From assembly GCF_027595985.1 (NCBI RefSeq), contig NC_073305.1:113525759-113589758 (forward strand): a DNA stretch of 64,000 nucleotides, written 5' to 3'. The stretch is from Sorex araneus. Its lineage: Eukaryota; Chordata; Mammalia; Eulipotyphla; Soricidae. Position numbers and translations under genes: made by a program. Shown here piece by piece: positions 1 to 10,309 of the stretch; the stretch's first letter is position 1; the number at the start of each line of letters is the position of its first letter. The notes below the pieces were generated by a model. The model saw only the letters and a list, made by a program, of their open reading frames with translations, was not told where the DNA came from and did not search any database.

Positions 1-134
1 CATAGCAACATTGTTCTGCCTCTTTTTAAGGTTCTAGAACATTCAACTTTCCTGTTCCCTCCTCCCATCTCCTCCCTCAACTAAGTGGAGATACCCATGG
101 TTTGACCATGTTCAGGGCTTGTCAAGATAATTAT

Positions 135-286
135 AGACTGCCATTATAATGCTCAGGGGTGTGATTTTGATATGTTAATGAATTATATAAACCATAGAAT
201 TAGTTCCAATCCAATCCAAGCTGATTCTATGGTCCATACAATTCATTAACATATCAAAATAACACCCCCGGTCACCATGGCAGTCT
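135..286. repeat. Inverted duplication (hairpin), arms of about 66-69 nt, 17-nt loop
   Basis: The left arm, 135-203, is nearly the reverse complement of 221-286, with loop 204-220. The core TTGATATGTTAATGAATT on the left pairs with AATTCATTAACATATCAA on the right, and only a few mismatches occur over the inner 53 nt. The right arm ends where the SINE head begins. The homologous LTR-like copy near 50 kb lacks the second arm, so the duplication arose secondarily here. A palindromic DNA transposon is a less likely alternative. Confidence 0.75.
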
Positions 287-540
287 GGAGCGATAGCACA
301 GGAGGGAGAGCGTTTTCCTTGCACGCGGCTGAACCCGGGTTAGATTCCTCCATCTCTCTCGGAGAGCCCAGCAAGCTACCGAGAGTATCCCACCCACAAG
401 GAAGAGCCTGGCAAGCTACCCATGGCATATTTGATATGCCAAAAACAGTAACAAAAAGTATCACAATGGAGACATTACTGGTGCCCGCTTGAGCAAATCG
501 ATGAGCAACGGGATGACAGTGATATAGTGATAGTGATAGA
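285..540 (+). mobile_element. Long SINE (tRNA head plus RTE-derived body and tail)
   Basis: A tRNA-like head with a pol III A-box (GATAGCACAGGAGG, slightly changed) and a B-box near 340 is followed by the GAGAGCCC-GCAAGCTACCGAGAG body. The tail ATGGAGACATTACTGGTGCC and GAGCAAATCGATGAGCAACG ends in GATGACAGTGATA repeats. The body matches the RTE 5'UTR at 13215-13330 and the tail matches the RTE 3' end at 18025-18085. The element has no poly(A), as expected for RTE mobilisation. No clear TSD is visible. Confidence 0.85.
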
Positions 541-780
541 ATAAGCTAGAGTTTGCTTAATGGTCGACTCAAACTGACTTGTATTTGCTCTCCTGGTTGT
601 AACAAGGTTGTAACGTCCCAGAGGGACGTAAAATTGGGTGGGATTTTCACCATAAATTTGGCTTTGATTTCACTCTGCCAGACCTTTGGTTTACACACCA
701 AGGAAATGTGTAACCTGTTGCTCTTCTTCTCTCTTTACTCTTGTGTTCTCCCTCTTTACCATTAGCTCTATAACTGAGTT

Positions 781-1270
781 TCCAAAGTGAAAGAGTAGAA
801 TTAGAACAAATGTACATAAACTGCCCTCCACAGTGATATGAACTCAGTGTTTGATAATCATGCCAAGGCCAAAGCCTGTTCTTTAGAACATACTGGGAGA
901 TTAGTGAGTGTGACTTAACCAAATGTCACCCAGATGATAGGACAGGTAAGAGAAGTCAGTCCCAATTTGCATCTAATTTCAGGCTCTTATTCTTGCAGAA
1001 AAGAGTTTCCAGAGAAGATAGTGAAATGAAATAGTGTTATTTGGAAATATGAAGCAGGAGAAAGAAGAGTTTGCTGTAAAGAAAGAAAGTATGGGGCCAG
1101 AGAGATAATATAGGAAGTAAAGGACTTGCCTTGCATGGGCTGTTCATGCTCCCTACTTCCTCAAGTCAGCTATATCAGATGATGAGGGAGAGAGCAGCAG
1201 TCACTAAGGAGCTCCTTGGGAGACCTATTTCTTGGAACTTGAGGCAACATTTTTTGCTTTCTGTATATTT
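781..1270. other. No gene; unassigned AT-rich DNA with one SINE remnant
   Basis: Nothing coding is seen. Positions 1092-1145 (GGGGCCAGAGAGATA, then CTTGCCTTGCATG) are a decayed 5' part of the short tRNA SINE. The remainder is unassigned. Confidence 0.5.
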
Positions 1271-1286
1271 TCCAAATTATTCAAAA

Positions 1287-1758
1287 TAGATGATATCTGG
1301 GTGTTACTGCCTACCTACTGGAAAATGGGGAATCTGGATGGAAGCTCTATACCAATACCTTCTGGGAGCTTGGTTTTATAGTCTGTGGATGTTGGCCGTT
1401 GATGGGATTACATGGCGCCAAGGGGCAGTTTCTGGGTGTGACCGCCTAGCTACTAGAAAATGGGGAATCTGGGTGGAAGAGGCCTGGTCCCGATCCAAGC
1501 TTCCAGCAGGCTTGGCGATCTTGGCCCTGGTCCTGCACACCTGTGTTTCTTTGCCAGTTCCTTTGTGCGTGAGGCTCATCAGAACGTGTGGAGAATGGCC
1601 TTGAGCATGGCTGTGTCTGGGTTCCAGAGGTCTTCAACTGCCGAGATATATGATAGCCTAGTTTTCGTCTTGGAGAAACTGACAAGCACCGAGAGTTTAT
1701 TGCCTGCACAGGAGAGACTGTCAAGCTCTCCGTGGTGTATTCATATCCCAAATACAGT
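1287..1758. mobile_element. RTE-derived non-autonomous element with a 5' inversion
   Basis: Positions 1287-1643 are the reverse complement of RTE-derivative 5' sequence: read on the minus strand they match about 21095-21365, including the ACTATAAAA motif and the CCAGATTCCCCATTTTC block. From about 1644 the sequence runs forward and continues the same element (AGCCTAGTTTTCGTCTTGGAGAAACTG region, like 21385-21490). An inverted 5' segment followed by a forward 3' segment, with the two breakpoints adjacent in the source, is the signature of twin priming. The CCAGATTCCCCATTTTC block occurs twice in this copy. A minus-strand SINE interrupts it at 1759, and a short forward remainder follows at 1995-2012. 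Confidence 0.65.
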
Positions 1759-1994
1759 CACCATCACTGTCACTGTCATCCCATTGCTCATCGATTTACT
1801 TGAGCGGCCACCAGTAACATGTCCATTGTGAGACTTGTTGTTACTGTTTTTGACATATTGAATATGCCACAGGTAGCTTGCCAGGCTCTGCCATGTGAGC
1901 AAGATACTCTCTCACCAAGAGGGGCGGAGGAATCAAACCCAGGTTAGCTGCATGCAAAGCGAACACCCTACCCACTGCACTATGGCTCCAGCCC
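1759..1994 (-). mobile_element. Long SINE (RTE-tailed), minus strand, with TSD
   Basis: On the minus strand it carries the tRNA head (1994 leftwards), the GGCAAGCTACC body and a tail ending in CAGTGACAGTGATGG. The near-perfect 14-bp duplication ATCCCAAATA(C/T)AGT flanks it at 1745-1758 and 1995-2008. It landed in the forward part of the RTE-derived element at 1287-1758. Confidence 0.9.
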
Positions 1995-2012
1995 ATCCCA
2001 AATATAGTAACA

Positions 2013-2067
2013 GATATATCTATATATCTATATATCTATCTATAGATATGTCTATAGATAGATAGAT

Positions 2068-2137
<70 letters not shown>
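2013..2137. repeat. (AGAT)n microsatellite with (ATATCT)n flank
   Basis: Imperfect ATATCTATAT units lead into about 20 uninterrupted AGAT units (from about 2070 to 2137). The array lies between two RTE-derived pieces and is likely polymorphic in length. Confidence 0.97.
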
Positions 2138-2400
2138 CCTCTCTTGCCAGAGAGCCCGGCAAGCTACTTCGAGTATCCCACCCACACAGGCAGAGCCTGA
2201 CAAGCTACTTGTGGCATATTTGATATGCCAAAAACAGTAACAATAGGTCTCATTCCCCTGATCCTGAAAGAGCCTCCAATCATTGGGAAAGACGAGTAAG
2301 GAGAGGCTGCTAAAATCTCAGGGTTGGGAGGAATAGAGACATTACTGGTGGCTGCTCAAGTAAATTGATGAACAACGGGATGACAGTGACACTGTGATAC
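2138..2400 (+). mobile_element. tRNA-less RTE deletion derivative
   Basis: It starts at the body (CTCTCTTGCCAGAGAGCCCGG) without a tRNA head. It then runs past the point where long SINEs jump to their tail: about 2245-2330 matches further RTE 5' sequence (CCTGAAAGAGCCTCCAAT, GAGAGGCTGCTAAAATC, compare 13340-13415). It then joins the RTE 3' end (GGAATAGAGACATTACTGG and onward) and finishes in CAGTGACACTGTGATAC. It belongs to the same subtype as 21009-21684 and 27605-27860. Confidence 0.75.
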
Positions 2401-3280
2401 AGATAATATTTACTGGTCATTTCCCATATCAGTCGTTCAATTGCTGCATTAATTTATCTACACGAACCACCCCAGTGAAGCTCTCTAAGCACATTCTTCC
2501 CATTGGTGACGTAACTGGGAGTGAAGCATCTCATTGTCACTGAATGGCAAGAACAGCCGGCTGCTTAAGCATTCTTAAGCACTGCACTGAACTGCAGGAT
2601 GCATTCTGATCATTGGAGAAACATGTTTTTAATTACTTTTCCTCCTTCTGTCTGTCCTCCACCCATTTCCACTCCCCCAACACCATCATCAAATTCCAGC
2701 ATTTCCCCACCACACACACACACACACACTTCTTCCAGAGACTCATCTAGGTATTAAGGAGAAAAGCAATCTGATTAAGAAAATTTGCATGAACTTGTGA
2801 ATTAGCAATTGCCATCCTGAGGTAATTGCATCTTAAAAAAGATTCTTGTTAACATAAGTGAATCCTTAATTAGAGGGATTTTCATTGCTGTGACTAAGCA
2901 TATGTGTGAAGTTGGAGAGGGTGGGCAAGGGACATCTTGGAAAAGAAGATTCCCACCCCCCCACCCCCGCTCCCATAGCACAGGGGCTATCTCCTGCACA
3001 AGGTATCCCACTTCTCTCAAATGGAAGCCCCTTTCCACCAGAATTTGATTCAGAGTCCCAATAACTCCTACCTCAGGATGGACCCCTAAATGTCTAACCC
3101 TTTTGCCACTGTGATGATTCATAGTCCACCAAAAAGTCCACCACACACTTCAAATTTGGGCCTAAAGTTTTTCTGATTAGAAACCTTGCTTTAGCCCGCC
3201 AAGAGCAGCACAGTGTTAAGCTCCCTGCGTGTTTCTACTATAGCATTTATTCTCATCATTAAAAAACATTAAAAAACAAC
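2401..3280. other. No gene; unassigned sequence with a short (CA)n
   Basis: A (CA)9-10 run lies at 2711-2729, and a polypyrimidine-rich stretch runs at about 2640-2710. The open frame on the minus strand at 2802-3146 has no recognisable motif or codon signature and I do not call it a gene. Confidence 0.5.
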
Positions 3281-3281
3281 C

Positions 3282-3412
3282 CAGTAGCACTGTAGCACTG
3301 TCATCCCATTGTTCATCGATTTGCTTGAGCGGGCACCAGTAATTTCTCCATTGTTAGTGAGACTTGTTGTTACTGCTTTTGGCATATTGAATATGCCATG
3401 GGGAGCTTGCCA
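3282..3412 (-). mobile_element. Long SINE, minus strand, truncated (tail and half body)
   Basis: The tail (TAGCACTGTCATCCCATTG) and body are present down to GGGGAGCTTGCCAG. The tRNA head and upstream body are missing, so this is a 5'-truncated insertion or a later deletion. Confidence 0.85.
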
Positions 3413-4236
3413 GTAAATTTTAAAAATCTTATTGACTTTATTCAATAATTCATGAATCAGGCAGATCTTCCAGACAAAAAGGAGCTCCATGGAGCTGTAC
3501 AAAATAAAAGAATTGTATAAACAGAAGGCTCCATGTACAAGAAGTTATATTAGACCAAAAAAAGTGACAGCATATGAATTTTTTTTGTCCATGATGACAG
3601 ATATCTCTCAGGCATATAACCTAATGAGTGCTGATCAGGGACTTCTGGTTGACAAACTTAATATTGCATTCTGAGAGAGATGAAAATGCAATTTTGTCTA
3701 AGCATGGTGATGTAACACTTAGCAAAAGTGACTCCATGATGGTTCTGTTGTCTTGTGTACCCTCAGTGGTGTGTAGACTCCCTAAGAGAAAACTTCCTAA
3801 TAGAAATATCTAGTCTAGCCTTCCATATATCTCAGACATCAAGAAACAAGTTATGGTATGATTTTCCCTACCCTGTTCGTGGTATACTGGTGATATTTTT
3901 AATAAAAGAAATGAAAACATTTATTATTTTTGTCTTTTTTATCATCTATATTGATGTGATTTTAAAGCCAAGATTTTGCCTCATGTTCATAACTTCAAAA
4001 GAACACTGAAGATTCATGTGCCCTTTTTTTCTGATTGCTTTTCTAGACATGAATGCTGCATGCCCGTTGAGTAATTACCACTGTCAACTTTGTCAGAGAA
4101 ATCACATTAACTAGTACACTGATAGCAAACACTAAACAGTCTGCTCTGAGTAAAGGTAAGAGTTGAAAAACAAAAATGCTGTAAATTCATTTCCATTAGA
4201 AATGTCTTAATGAAATTAAGAATCAAAATGTGATGC
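3413..4236. other. No gene; unassigned AT-rich sequence
   Basis: Short open frames on the plus strand (3489-4009) overlap one another in different frames and show no domain. No repeat could be assigned by eye. Confidence 0.45.
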
Positions 4237-4600
4237 AAGGGCAGGAGTGATAGCACAGTGGGTAAGGCACTTAGCTTGCATGTGGCCATCCAGGTTCAAT
4301 CTCCAGCTTCACATATGGCATTTCAAGAACTGCCAAGATTGATTACTGAATGCATTGCCAATACCAACACCATCACCAGGTAAAGACCAAAATTTAAAAA
4401 TTTAAAATAAATTCTGCAAATGAGGAGGATACTTGTGACCTGAGAGATAGTACAGTGAGCAGTACATTTGCCTTGTGTGTGGCCTACCCAGGTTCAATCC
4501 TCACTACCCAATATAGTGCCCTGAGTAAGCCCTGAGCATAGAGCCAGGAGCAAGCCCTGAGCACAGCTGGGTATAGTCCTCCACAAAAACAAACAAATGA
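4237..4600 (+). mobile_element. Two old short tRNA SINEs in tandem
   Basis: The first copy (4237-4400) begins GGAGTGATAGCACAGTGGGTA and has a decayed B-box near 4292. The second (4437-4600) begins GAGAGATAGTACAGTGAGCAG, has a B-box AGGTTCAATCC and an A-rich end (ACAAAAACAAACAAATG). Both are well diverged from the young consensus. Confidence 0.75.
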
Positions 4601-5094
4601 AAAACAAAGAAAAGAGAAATATAGTCAACAAAAGGATAACCTTGTAAGAACTTTGGGCATGAAGAAATAAAATGTACCAATGTCAATAGGTAGAAAAGAG
4701 CACTTGTGGAAGAATTTAAGGATGAATATATTTAATAATCATAAAAATACAATCAGGAGAAAATATCTTTGGCTCTCAGTTAATGCCTAGCATCAAATGT
4801 CCTGTAGTCATCTCTGCAGGATATGGCCCTAGTGGTCTCCTATAAACCCTGGGCCCAGAGGAATGCAGTAAGAGACACAAGATCTGAGCAGTTTGGCCTG
4901 CTTGGCCACACTCAGTGTCTTCAGGAGTGTCCCCTGGCACCCCACAAGCATAACTGGAAATGGCTTCTAAAGAAAAAAACACAATAATTTTGAAATAGAC
5001 TTAAAAGACATATTAATAAAATAATGGAATCTCATCACTGGCCACCACCCAGATCACATGTTCTTCTCTCCCGGAAGGGAGCAACATGAGACGC

Positions 5095-5290
5095 TCACCA
5101 TAGCCATGCCATCAGACTCCGAGCAAGGTTTTTCACTCGGGGCACCCAGTGGAGGGGGGGTGAGAGCCCTCTTGTCTCTAAGGGACCCAGTCACGGCAGC
5201 TGAAAACCTCCAGAACCCAACCACTGCCAATGTCAAGGCCGCTCCCCCACATGCTCAGGCCTAGCCTCACACACAAGTGAACCTATTCAT
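5095..5290 (+). mobile_element. Fragment of RTE-derivative 5' region
   Basis: Positions 5145-5285 align with 21045-21185: CAGTGGAGGGGGGGTG against CAGAGGGGGTGGG; GGCAGCTGAAAACCTCCAGAACCC against GCAGCCGAAGACCTCCGAAACCC; CTCAGGCCTAGCCTCACACA against ATGAGCCTCACACA. It is more GC- and CpG-rich than its surroundings. The edges are uncertain and the 3' end of the element is not found here. Confidence 0.5.
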
Positions 5291-5705
5291 GGCCGCGCAA
5301 CACATCATGAGACACTCCCTAGTCATTCTCCAAGAGTACCACATCACAGTTGATGGAGTTCAAATGGCAGGCAACCAATTATAAAGGGAAAAATATATAA
5401 TATACATAGATATATATACAGATATATATATAAAAAAGTTCACAATGCTCAACTTTTTAACATGTTAATGATATCTTAAAGAAGGTCTTAATGGCCCCTG
5501 CCAAAGTAGAACAATCTTTACACTAATTCCTCTATGAATACCTTTTTTGTAGCATTTTCAGCAGTTTTTTCATAACAAACAATACAAAATATATTATTTC
5601 AGTTCTATTTTGGGACAGGGGTTGGGGCTGGTGGTGGGAAGGTATAATGTGGTGGGATTGGTGTTTGAATATTAAATGTAATCAAATATTGTGAACTACC
5701 TTATA
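5291..5705. other. No gene; AT-rich DNA with a possible old L1 3' end
   Basis: Positions 5390-5440 are (AT)-rich low-complexity sequence. Positions 5610-5705 (GTGGTGGGATTGGTGTTTGAATATT) resemble the end of an old L1 3'UTR on the plus strand, also seen at 8900-9060. The assignment is weak. Confidence 0.35.
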
Positions 5706-5707
5706 CT

Positions 5708-5952
5708 GTGCACTATAGCACTGTCATCCTGTTGCTCATCGATTTGCTCGAGTTGGCACCAGTAACGTCTCCATTGTGAGACTTGTTATTGTTTTTAGCA
5801 TATAGAATATGCCACAGGCAGCTTGCCAGGCTCTGCTGTGCGAGTCAGATACTCTTGGTAGCTTGCCAGGCTCTCCAAAAGGGACGGGGGAATCAAACCT
5901 GAGTCAGCTGTGTGCAAGGCAAACGCCCAAACTGCTGTGCTATTGCTCCAAA
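5708..5952 (-). mobile_element. Long SINE (RTE-tailed), minus strand
   Basis: The full structure is read on the minus strand: tRNA head ending at TTGGAGCAATAGCACAGC (about 5934-5952), body, and the RTE tail GAGCAAATCGATGAGCAACAGG near 5727-5750. It is moderately diverged. Confidence 0.9.
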
Positions 5953-6188
5953 ATTTTTAAATGAAATAAAATAATGGATGGCATGCTTTTTGTGGGAAGT
6001 ATAAAAGGGGATATAAAGATCCTTTATACTCTTACATCATGGAAAATATGCAAATACCTGGATAGTGTCGATAATTAATTGGGAAGATTATTGGCAGCCA
6101 TACTGAAAGCAAAGAGGAGATCTTGAGAATTAAAAGAGGACTACAGTTTAGTGTAGAACAAAAAGATTAATATGATGTTTTCAGAATC

Positions 6189-6402
6189 ACCTGTCATCCC
6201 CATTGCTCATCGATTTGTTTGAGTGGGCACCAGTAACATCTCTCATTGAGAGACTTATTGTTACTGTTTTTGGCATAGGCTCTGCTTCACGGGCTCGATA
6301 CTCTCGGTAGCTTGCCAGGGTTTCCGAGAGGGGCGGAGGAATCAAACTCAGGTCATTCGCTTGAAAGGCGAATGCTTAACCGCTGTGCTATCGCTCCAAC
6401 CA
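6189..6402 (-). mobile_element. Long SINE, minus strand, with an internal deletion
   Basis: The head (GGAGCGATAGCACAGCGG) and tail are clear. About 35-40 nt of the body between GCCAAAAACAGTAAC and the CAGAGCC block are lost (around 6283). The head is little diverged (B-box region GAGTTTGATTCC). Confidence 0.9.
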
Positions 6403-7299
6403 AAAATTACTGGCTCATATAACATCTATGAGTCCAGTACAATGAGGAACCTATTGCATTAATCAAATGTCATTTCAAAAATATCTCTAGCTCCTCACTT
6501 GCTTTTATGTTTGTCCAAAGCAAAACTTTGTTAAAATTCTTCATTTATAATTACCTCTTCTCCCCTAACTCTTCCTTCACATACCACAGTAGTTCATGAT
6601 ATAAATACTCTAGAATGATTCCTAATTCATCTGGGAATACCCTACCTGGGCAGGAGAAAAAAACATAATTTTGGAGCTGCTGGCATATGATATTATAACT
6701 GCTACCATCACTACCACTAATACCTGTCTGTTCCTAGACCTGTACCATTTGTCTTCTATAGCACCCAATACAAATTTATATGTGTGTGTATTTGAGAGAG
6801 AGATGGAGAGAGAGAGGGAGAGAGAGAGAGAGAGAGAATTATGGTAAATACCTCCCCTGTTCTTTTCATTAAGGAAGAAGGTTAGGGACTCCATGTTGAT
6901 AATTTTATTCTACTATTTAGATTTAAGGTTAAATTTAGTATAGTGAATTTAAATTTCAAACCTGAAAATGACAGAGAATTCTGGGGAAATATGACCAAGC
7001 ATTACAGCCAAGCTTGAAGGACCTGTATGACCTGTAATGGGAGCTCCGCAGTTTGCTTAAGAGCAACTGTTCAAAGGGGAGAATTATAAAAATGTAGCAA
7101 AGTCACCCAACTTCGGAATTTCAAAATTATAAAAAGTAAATATGTTTGAGTTATCTTTCCTATGTATCTTGGGTGTGGATCTTCAAGAATTCAAACAGAA
7201 CAAAATGCTCTTAACCAAACTCTCTCTCTCTCTCTCTCTCTCTCTTGCTCTCACTCTCGCTCTTCCTCTCTTCCAAAATATCCCTTGAAAAACAATTAT
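6403..7299. other. No gene; AT-rich sequence with (GA)n and (CT)n microsatellites
   Basis: A (GA)n tract lies at 6794-6838 and a (CT)n tract at 7220-7245. The rest is unassigned. Confidence 0.6.
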
Positions 7300-7690
7300 T
7301 ATTTGTTCCAGGTACTAGTCTTAGTATATTAAACAATTTATGTGTATTACACAATTTAACACTTTTTAGTTTGGTTTGGTTTGGTTTGAGGGTGACACTC
7401 TGCAATGCTCAGGTACTCATGTTTCAGTGCTTTGGGATAGCACCCAGCAGTGTTCAGGGAACCATGCCATATCAGAGACGAAACCTGGGATTCCTGAATA
7501 CAAAGTATGTGGTCCAGTCCATTAAACCAACTCTAACCAATATAGAACAGCACTATGAGATAATTCTATATCCCCATATCTCAGACGACAATACTAAGAC
7601 AACCAAAAATTCAGTAGTTGATTCATTAGAACAGCTAGGATTTGAGCCCAAGATATCTGACTCCAGAATCTAGTTTTTAGGCTTTATATA
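7300..7690 (-). mobile_element. MIR-type ancient SINE split by an old tRNA SINE
   Basis: Positions 7300-7369 and 7546-7690 read as an ancient mammalian MIR on the minus strand: CAGGTACTAGTCTTAG, CTAGGATTTGAGCCCA and TCTGACTCCAGAATCTAG are its hallmark blocks. The split places the MIR earlier than the inserted SINE at 7370-7545. Divergence is high, as expected for MIR. Confidence 0.6.
7370..7545 (-). mobile_element. Old short tRNA SINE, minus strand
   Basis: TGGTTTGGTTTG (the A-rich tail on the other strand) leads into decayed CAGTGTTCAGGGAACCATGCCATAT and a degenerate tRNA head near 7485-7540. It sits inside the MIR. It is heavily diverged, so the call rests on block order. Confidence 0.5.
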
Positions 7691-7929
7691 ATACTAACTT
7701 CCTAAGTAATAGCACAGTCTTAGGAGAGGTTCATGTGTAACAATAATATAAAATAGAGGATTGGGAATATGTGCAGAGAGTAAGTCTTATTCCAAAAATT
7801 TTAAATCAAGCCAATAAACAAAAAGTTAAGTTGCAGAAGTCTGGAAAAGTGTTGATTGGCTTTGATTATCAGAGCAGCTATTGTTTTTTTCCAGTACTGT
7901 TTCTGTGGAATGGAGGACCCTCCTGAATG

Positions 7930-8370
7930 GCCATGATCCCAGAGGCACACAAACCAATCTCGGAACCCAGCAGCTTTTGGCAGAAATCCTTCCGAACTTA
8001 ATTACTTAAACACCAGAAATCCAAAATCACATGACACAATAGTGGCCGTGTGACATTATGTGCCCTTCATTATTAGCAATAGAAAACAAATTATCTAATG
8101 ATGCCTTTTTGGCAGATCTGATTGTTGGGTGGAAAATTCCAAATAATAATGATGGGTCTTCTGTTGAAAAATTGAGTGTAATCAAAGTAGAGAGAGAGTA
8201 AAGTGGAAATCATCTGCCACACAGGCAGGGGGAGGGGTGGGGTAGGAGGTATACTGGGGTTCTTGGTGGTGAGACATGTGCACTGGTGAAGGGATTAGTG
8301 TTTGATCATTGTATGACCGAGACTTAAACCTGAAAGCTTTGTAACTGTTCTCATGGTGATTCAATTAAAA
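7930..8370 (+). mobile_element. Composite GC-head/L1-tail retroelement, old copy (H)
   Basis: Positions 7938-8105 align with 50628-50805 (CCCAGAGGC, ACCCAGCAG, CAGAAATCC, AGCAATAGAAAACAAATTATC). Positions 8105-8370 carry the L1-like tail: GGTATACTGGGGTTCTTGG, GTGCACTGGTGAAGGGA, CTGAAAGCTTTGTAAC and GGTGATTCAATTAAAAA. No open reading frame is present. The 3' end directly abuts the RTE derivative at 8371. Confidence 0.65.
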
Positions 8371-8850
8371 ATCACTGTCACTGTCACTGTCATCCCATTG
8401 CTCATGGATTTGCTCGAGCAGGCACCAGTAAAGTCTCCATTATGAGACTTGTTACTGTTCTTGGCATATCGAATACGCCAAAGGGAGCTTGTCTGGTTCT
8501 TCCATGCAGGCAGGATATTCTTGGTAGCTTGCCAGGCTTTCTGAGAGGAACAAAGAATGTATATCAGAGAATACAAGCAAATATGTTAAAACCAAACACA
8601 TGTGTGCTGCTTTAGGCACATCAGTGGGCTAGACTATAAGAGGTTTGGGGGCTTTTTTTGTAGTCTCTGGATCTTGGCTGTTGATGGGATTACATGGTTC
8701 TGGGGGCAGTTTGTGGGTGGGACTGCCAAGCTACTGGAAAATGAGAGGTCAGGGTGGAGGAGGCTCAGTCCTGATTCGAGCAGTCTTCGAGATGTCAGCC
8801 TCGGGTCCCACATTCCTGGGTTCCTCTACCTCATAGCAGAGCCTCAAGCA
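8371..8850 (-). mobile_element. tRNA-less RTE derivative with 5'UTR, minus strand
   Basis: On the minus strand the order is a 5' region matching 21190-21370 (GGAACCCAGGAATGTGGGAC; GACCTCTCATTTTCCAGTAGC; GTAATCCCATCAACAGCC; GAGACTACAAAAAAAGC where the sister copy has a TATA-like ACTATAAAA). Next come the GCAAGCTACC body, the RTE tail CTCGAGCAAATCCATGAGC and (CAGTGA)n. No tRNA head is present between 5'UTR and body, so this is not a SINE but a shortened RTE. Confidence 0.75.
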
Positions 8851-8899
8851 TTAAGGAAACGGCAGAGCAACAAGCAATATAAAATAAGTTATTGTGGGC

Positions 8900-9062
8900 C
8901 TATTATACTACAGGGACAGGCTTTAGAGGTGCTTGGGAAATGGAGACAATGGTGAAGGGAAGTGACAGTGGTGGTGGGATTGGTACTGGAAGACTGAATT
9001 CCCATAACAAGCCACCATGAACAGCTTTGTAAACCACAATATTTAAATAAAGTTTGTATTTG
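8900..9062 (+). mobile_element. Old L1 3' end
   Basis: GGTGGTGGGATTGGTACTGGAA, ATTCCCATAACAAGCCACCATGAA and TTTGTAAACCACAATATTTAAATAAAG form an L1-like 3'UTR end. The same family is seen inverted at 19195-19330. Confidence 0.5.
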
Positions 9063-9157
9063 GGAGGAGAAGTAAGCCCTGAGCACTAGCATGTGTCACT
9101 CAAAAACAGGAAGTGAGGGACGGGGGAGAGGGGGAGGGGGGAGGGATTCTATTTTTT

Positions 9158-10291
9158 TTTTTTTATTGAATCACCAAGTGGAGGGTTACAAAGTTCTCAG
9201 GATTATGTCAGTTATACAATATTCAAACACCCCTCCCTTCACCAGTGCCCATCTTCCATCCCCAACCCCCCCAGTATATCTGCCGCCCCCTCCCACCTCC
9301 CTAGTCCCCACCCTTGTACGTGATAAGTTTCACTTCATTTGCGCTTATCTCGATTACATTCCATGTTTCAACACACAACTCACTACTGTTGCTGGGGTTT
9401 CCCCCCAAAAAGAAAGACAGTCCTATTGCCAATGAGGCATTTGATAATTCTCCATTACTAAGCATATAGAGATATTAAGTCCTCCTGTTTGTTACATAAC
9501 TTTTCTTTTTCCCCCTTGCCCCACGCCACCAAGTTCACGCCTGTTTAGTAATCGCCACGCTGTCTGACAAAGGGAAAAAAAACCGAAGAGGAGTTATTTC
9601 CCGTCATCAGCCGGCGTGGGGCTCTGGCTTAGTTGATAGTCTAGTAGAGTGTCTGGAAGCAGTTTCTGGAACCAAAGCTCTTGCGCTGATATCGGCTCCG
9701 GCTCGAGATACCACCAGCGTCCCGCTGGTCCATGTACCTAATTTTTCACCTTATTTCCCATTCCCACGCCACCAGGTCTGTTTGCTTAATGGACATCACA
9801 CTATGTTTGACACCACGCCGCGTTTCTTCCCGAGAAAGAAGGATATTTCTTCTCAGCCGGCGTGGGGATATAGCTTAGTTCAGTCTAGAGAGATGGCTAC
9901 CATTTTGATTGCCTTCAATATTTCAACAAAATACTTACTATTCTTGTTAGGATCACCCACAAAAGTCCGACCCATTAAGAAGGAACCATTACATACTGCT
10001 GATACTAAGATGACATTAGGTCGCTGCGGCCGCGCGGTTCTGGGTTTCTGTCTAAAGTCCAGGGAAAAAGTTGAAGGAGAGAGAGAGAGAGAGATTTCCG
10101 CACGGGGGACCTGGCGGAAACTCTCAAGTCACATACTGCAGGTTGCTGGTGGGCTGCCGGTGTCCCAAGCAGCTCCATCCTCTTCGTCAGTCATTCTGGG
10201 GGTGCGGGCGTGGAGAAATGGGAAAGCCCACGTGGCTGCACTCTCTTTAAGTGTCCGATGTGGGCGGAGACCGGTACTTCCCCGCCCTCGA
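9158..10291 (-). mobile_element. Composite GC-head/L1-tail retroelement, near full length (A)
   Basis: This is a minus-strand insertion flanked by the perfect 16-bp TSD AGGGATTCTATTTTTT (9142-9157 and 10292-10307). From its 5' end (10291) it has a CpG-rich head of about 400 nt, including GCGGCCGC near 10030. Two copies of a roughly 105-nt core follow, bounded by CCACGCCGGCTGA and GGTGGCGTGGG, at 9763-9868 and 9520-9622, 243 nt apart. Then comes an L1-3'UTR-like tail (9158-9500) ending in GGTGATTCAATAAAA plus a T-run on the plus strand. No meaningful ORF is seen: the 188-aa open frame at 9782-10348 runs antisense and crosses the element edge. The TSD and poly(A) imply L1 mobilisation. The architecture resembles primate SVA, without homology to it. 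Confidence 0.8.
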
Positions 10292-10309
10292 AGGGATTCT
10301 ATTTTTTAT

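Larger units (their letters stand above)
1..780 (+). repeat. Old LTR-like interspersed repeat, interrupted by an inverted duplication and a SINE
   Basis: This segment aligns by eye with about 49800-50110. Both share a CATGTTCA block, a TAGAGTTTGCT block, a TGGTC block and a CTGGTTGTAA block in the same order. That makes it a dispersed repeat rather than unique sequence. The style of the repeat resembles solo LTRs of endogenous retroviruses, but I cannot name the family and see no open gag, pol or env. The right part (545-780) continues after the SINE at 285-540. The edges are uncertain. Confidence 0.4.

Noticed and set aside
2054-2137. CRISPR-like regularly spaced repeats
   Set aside because: Simple AGAT microsatellite in a mammalian genome; no spacers.
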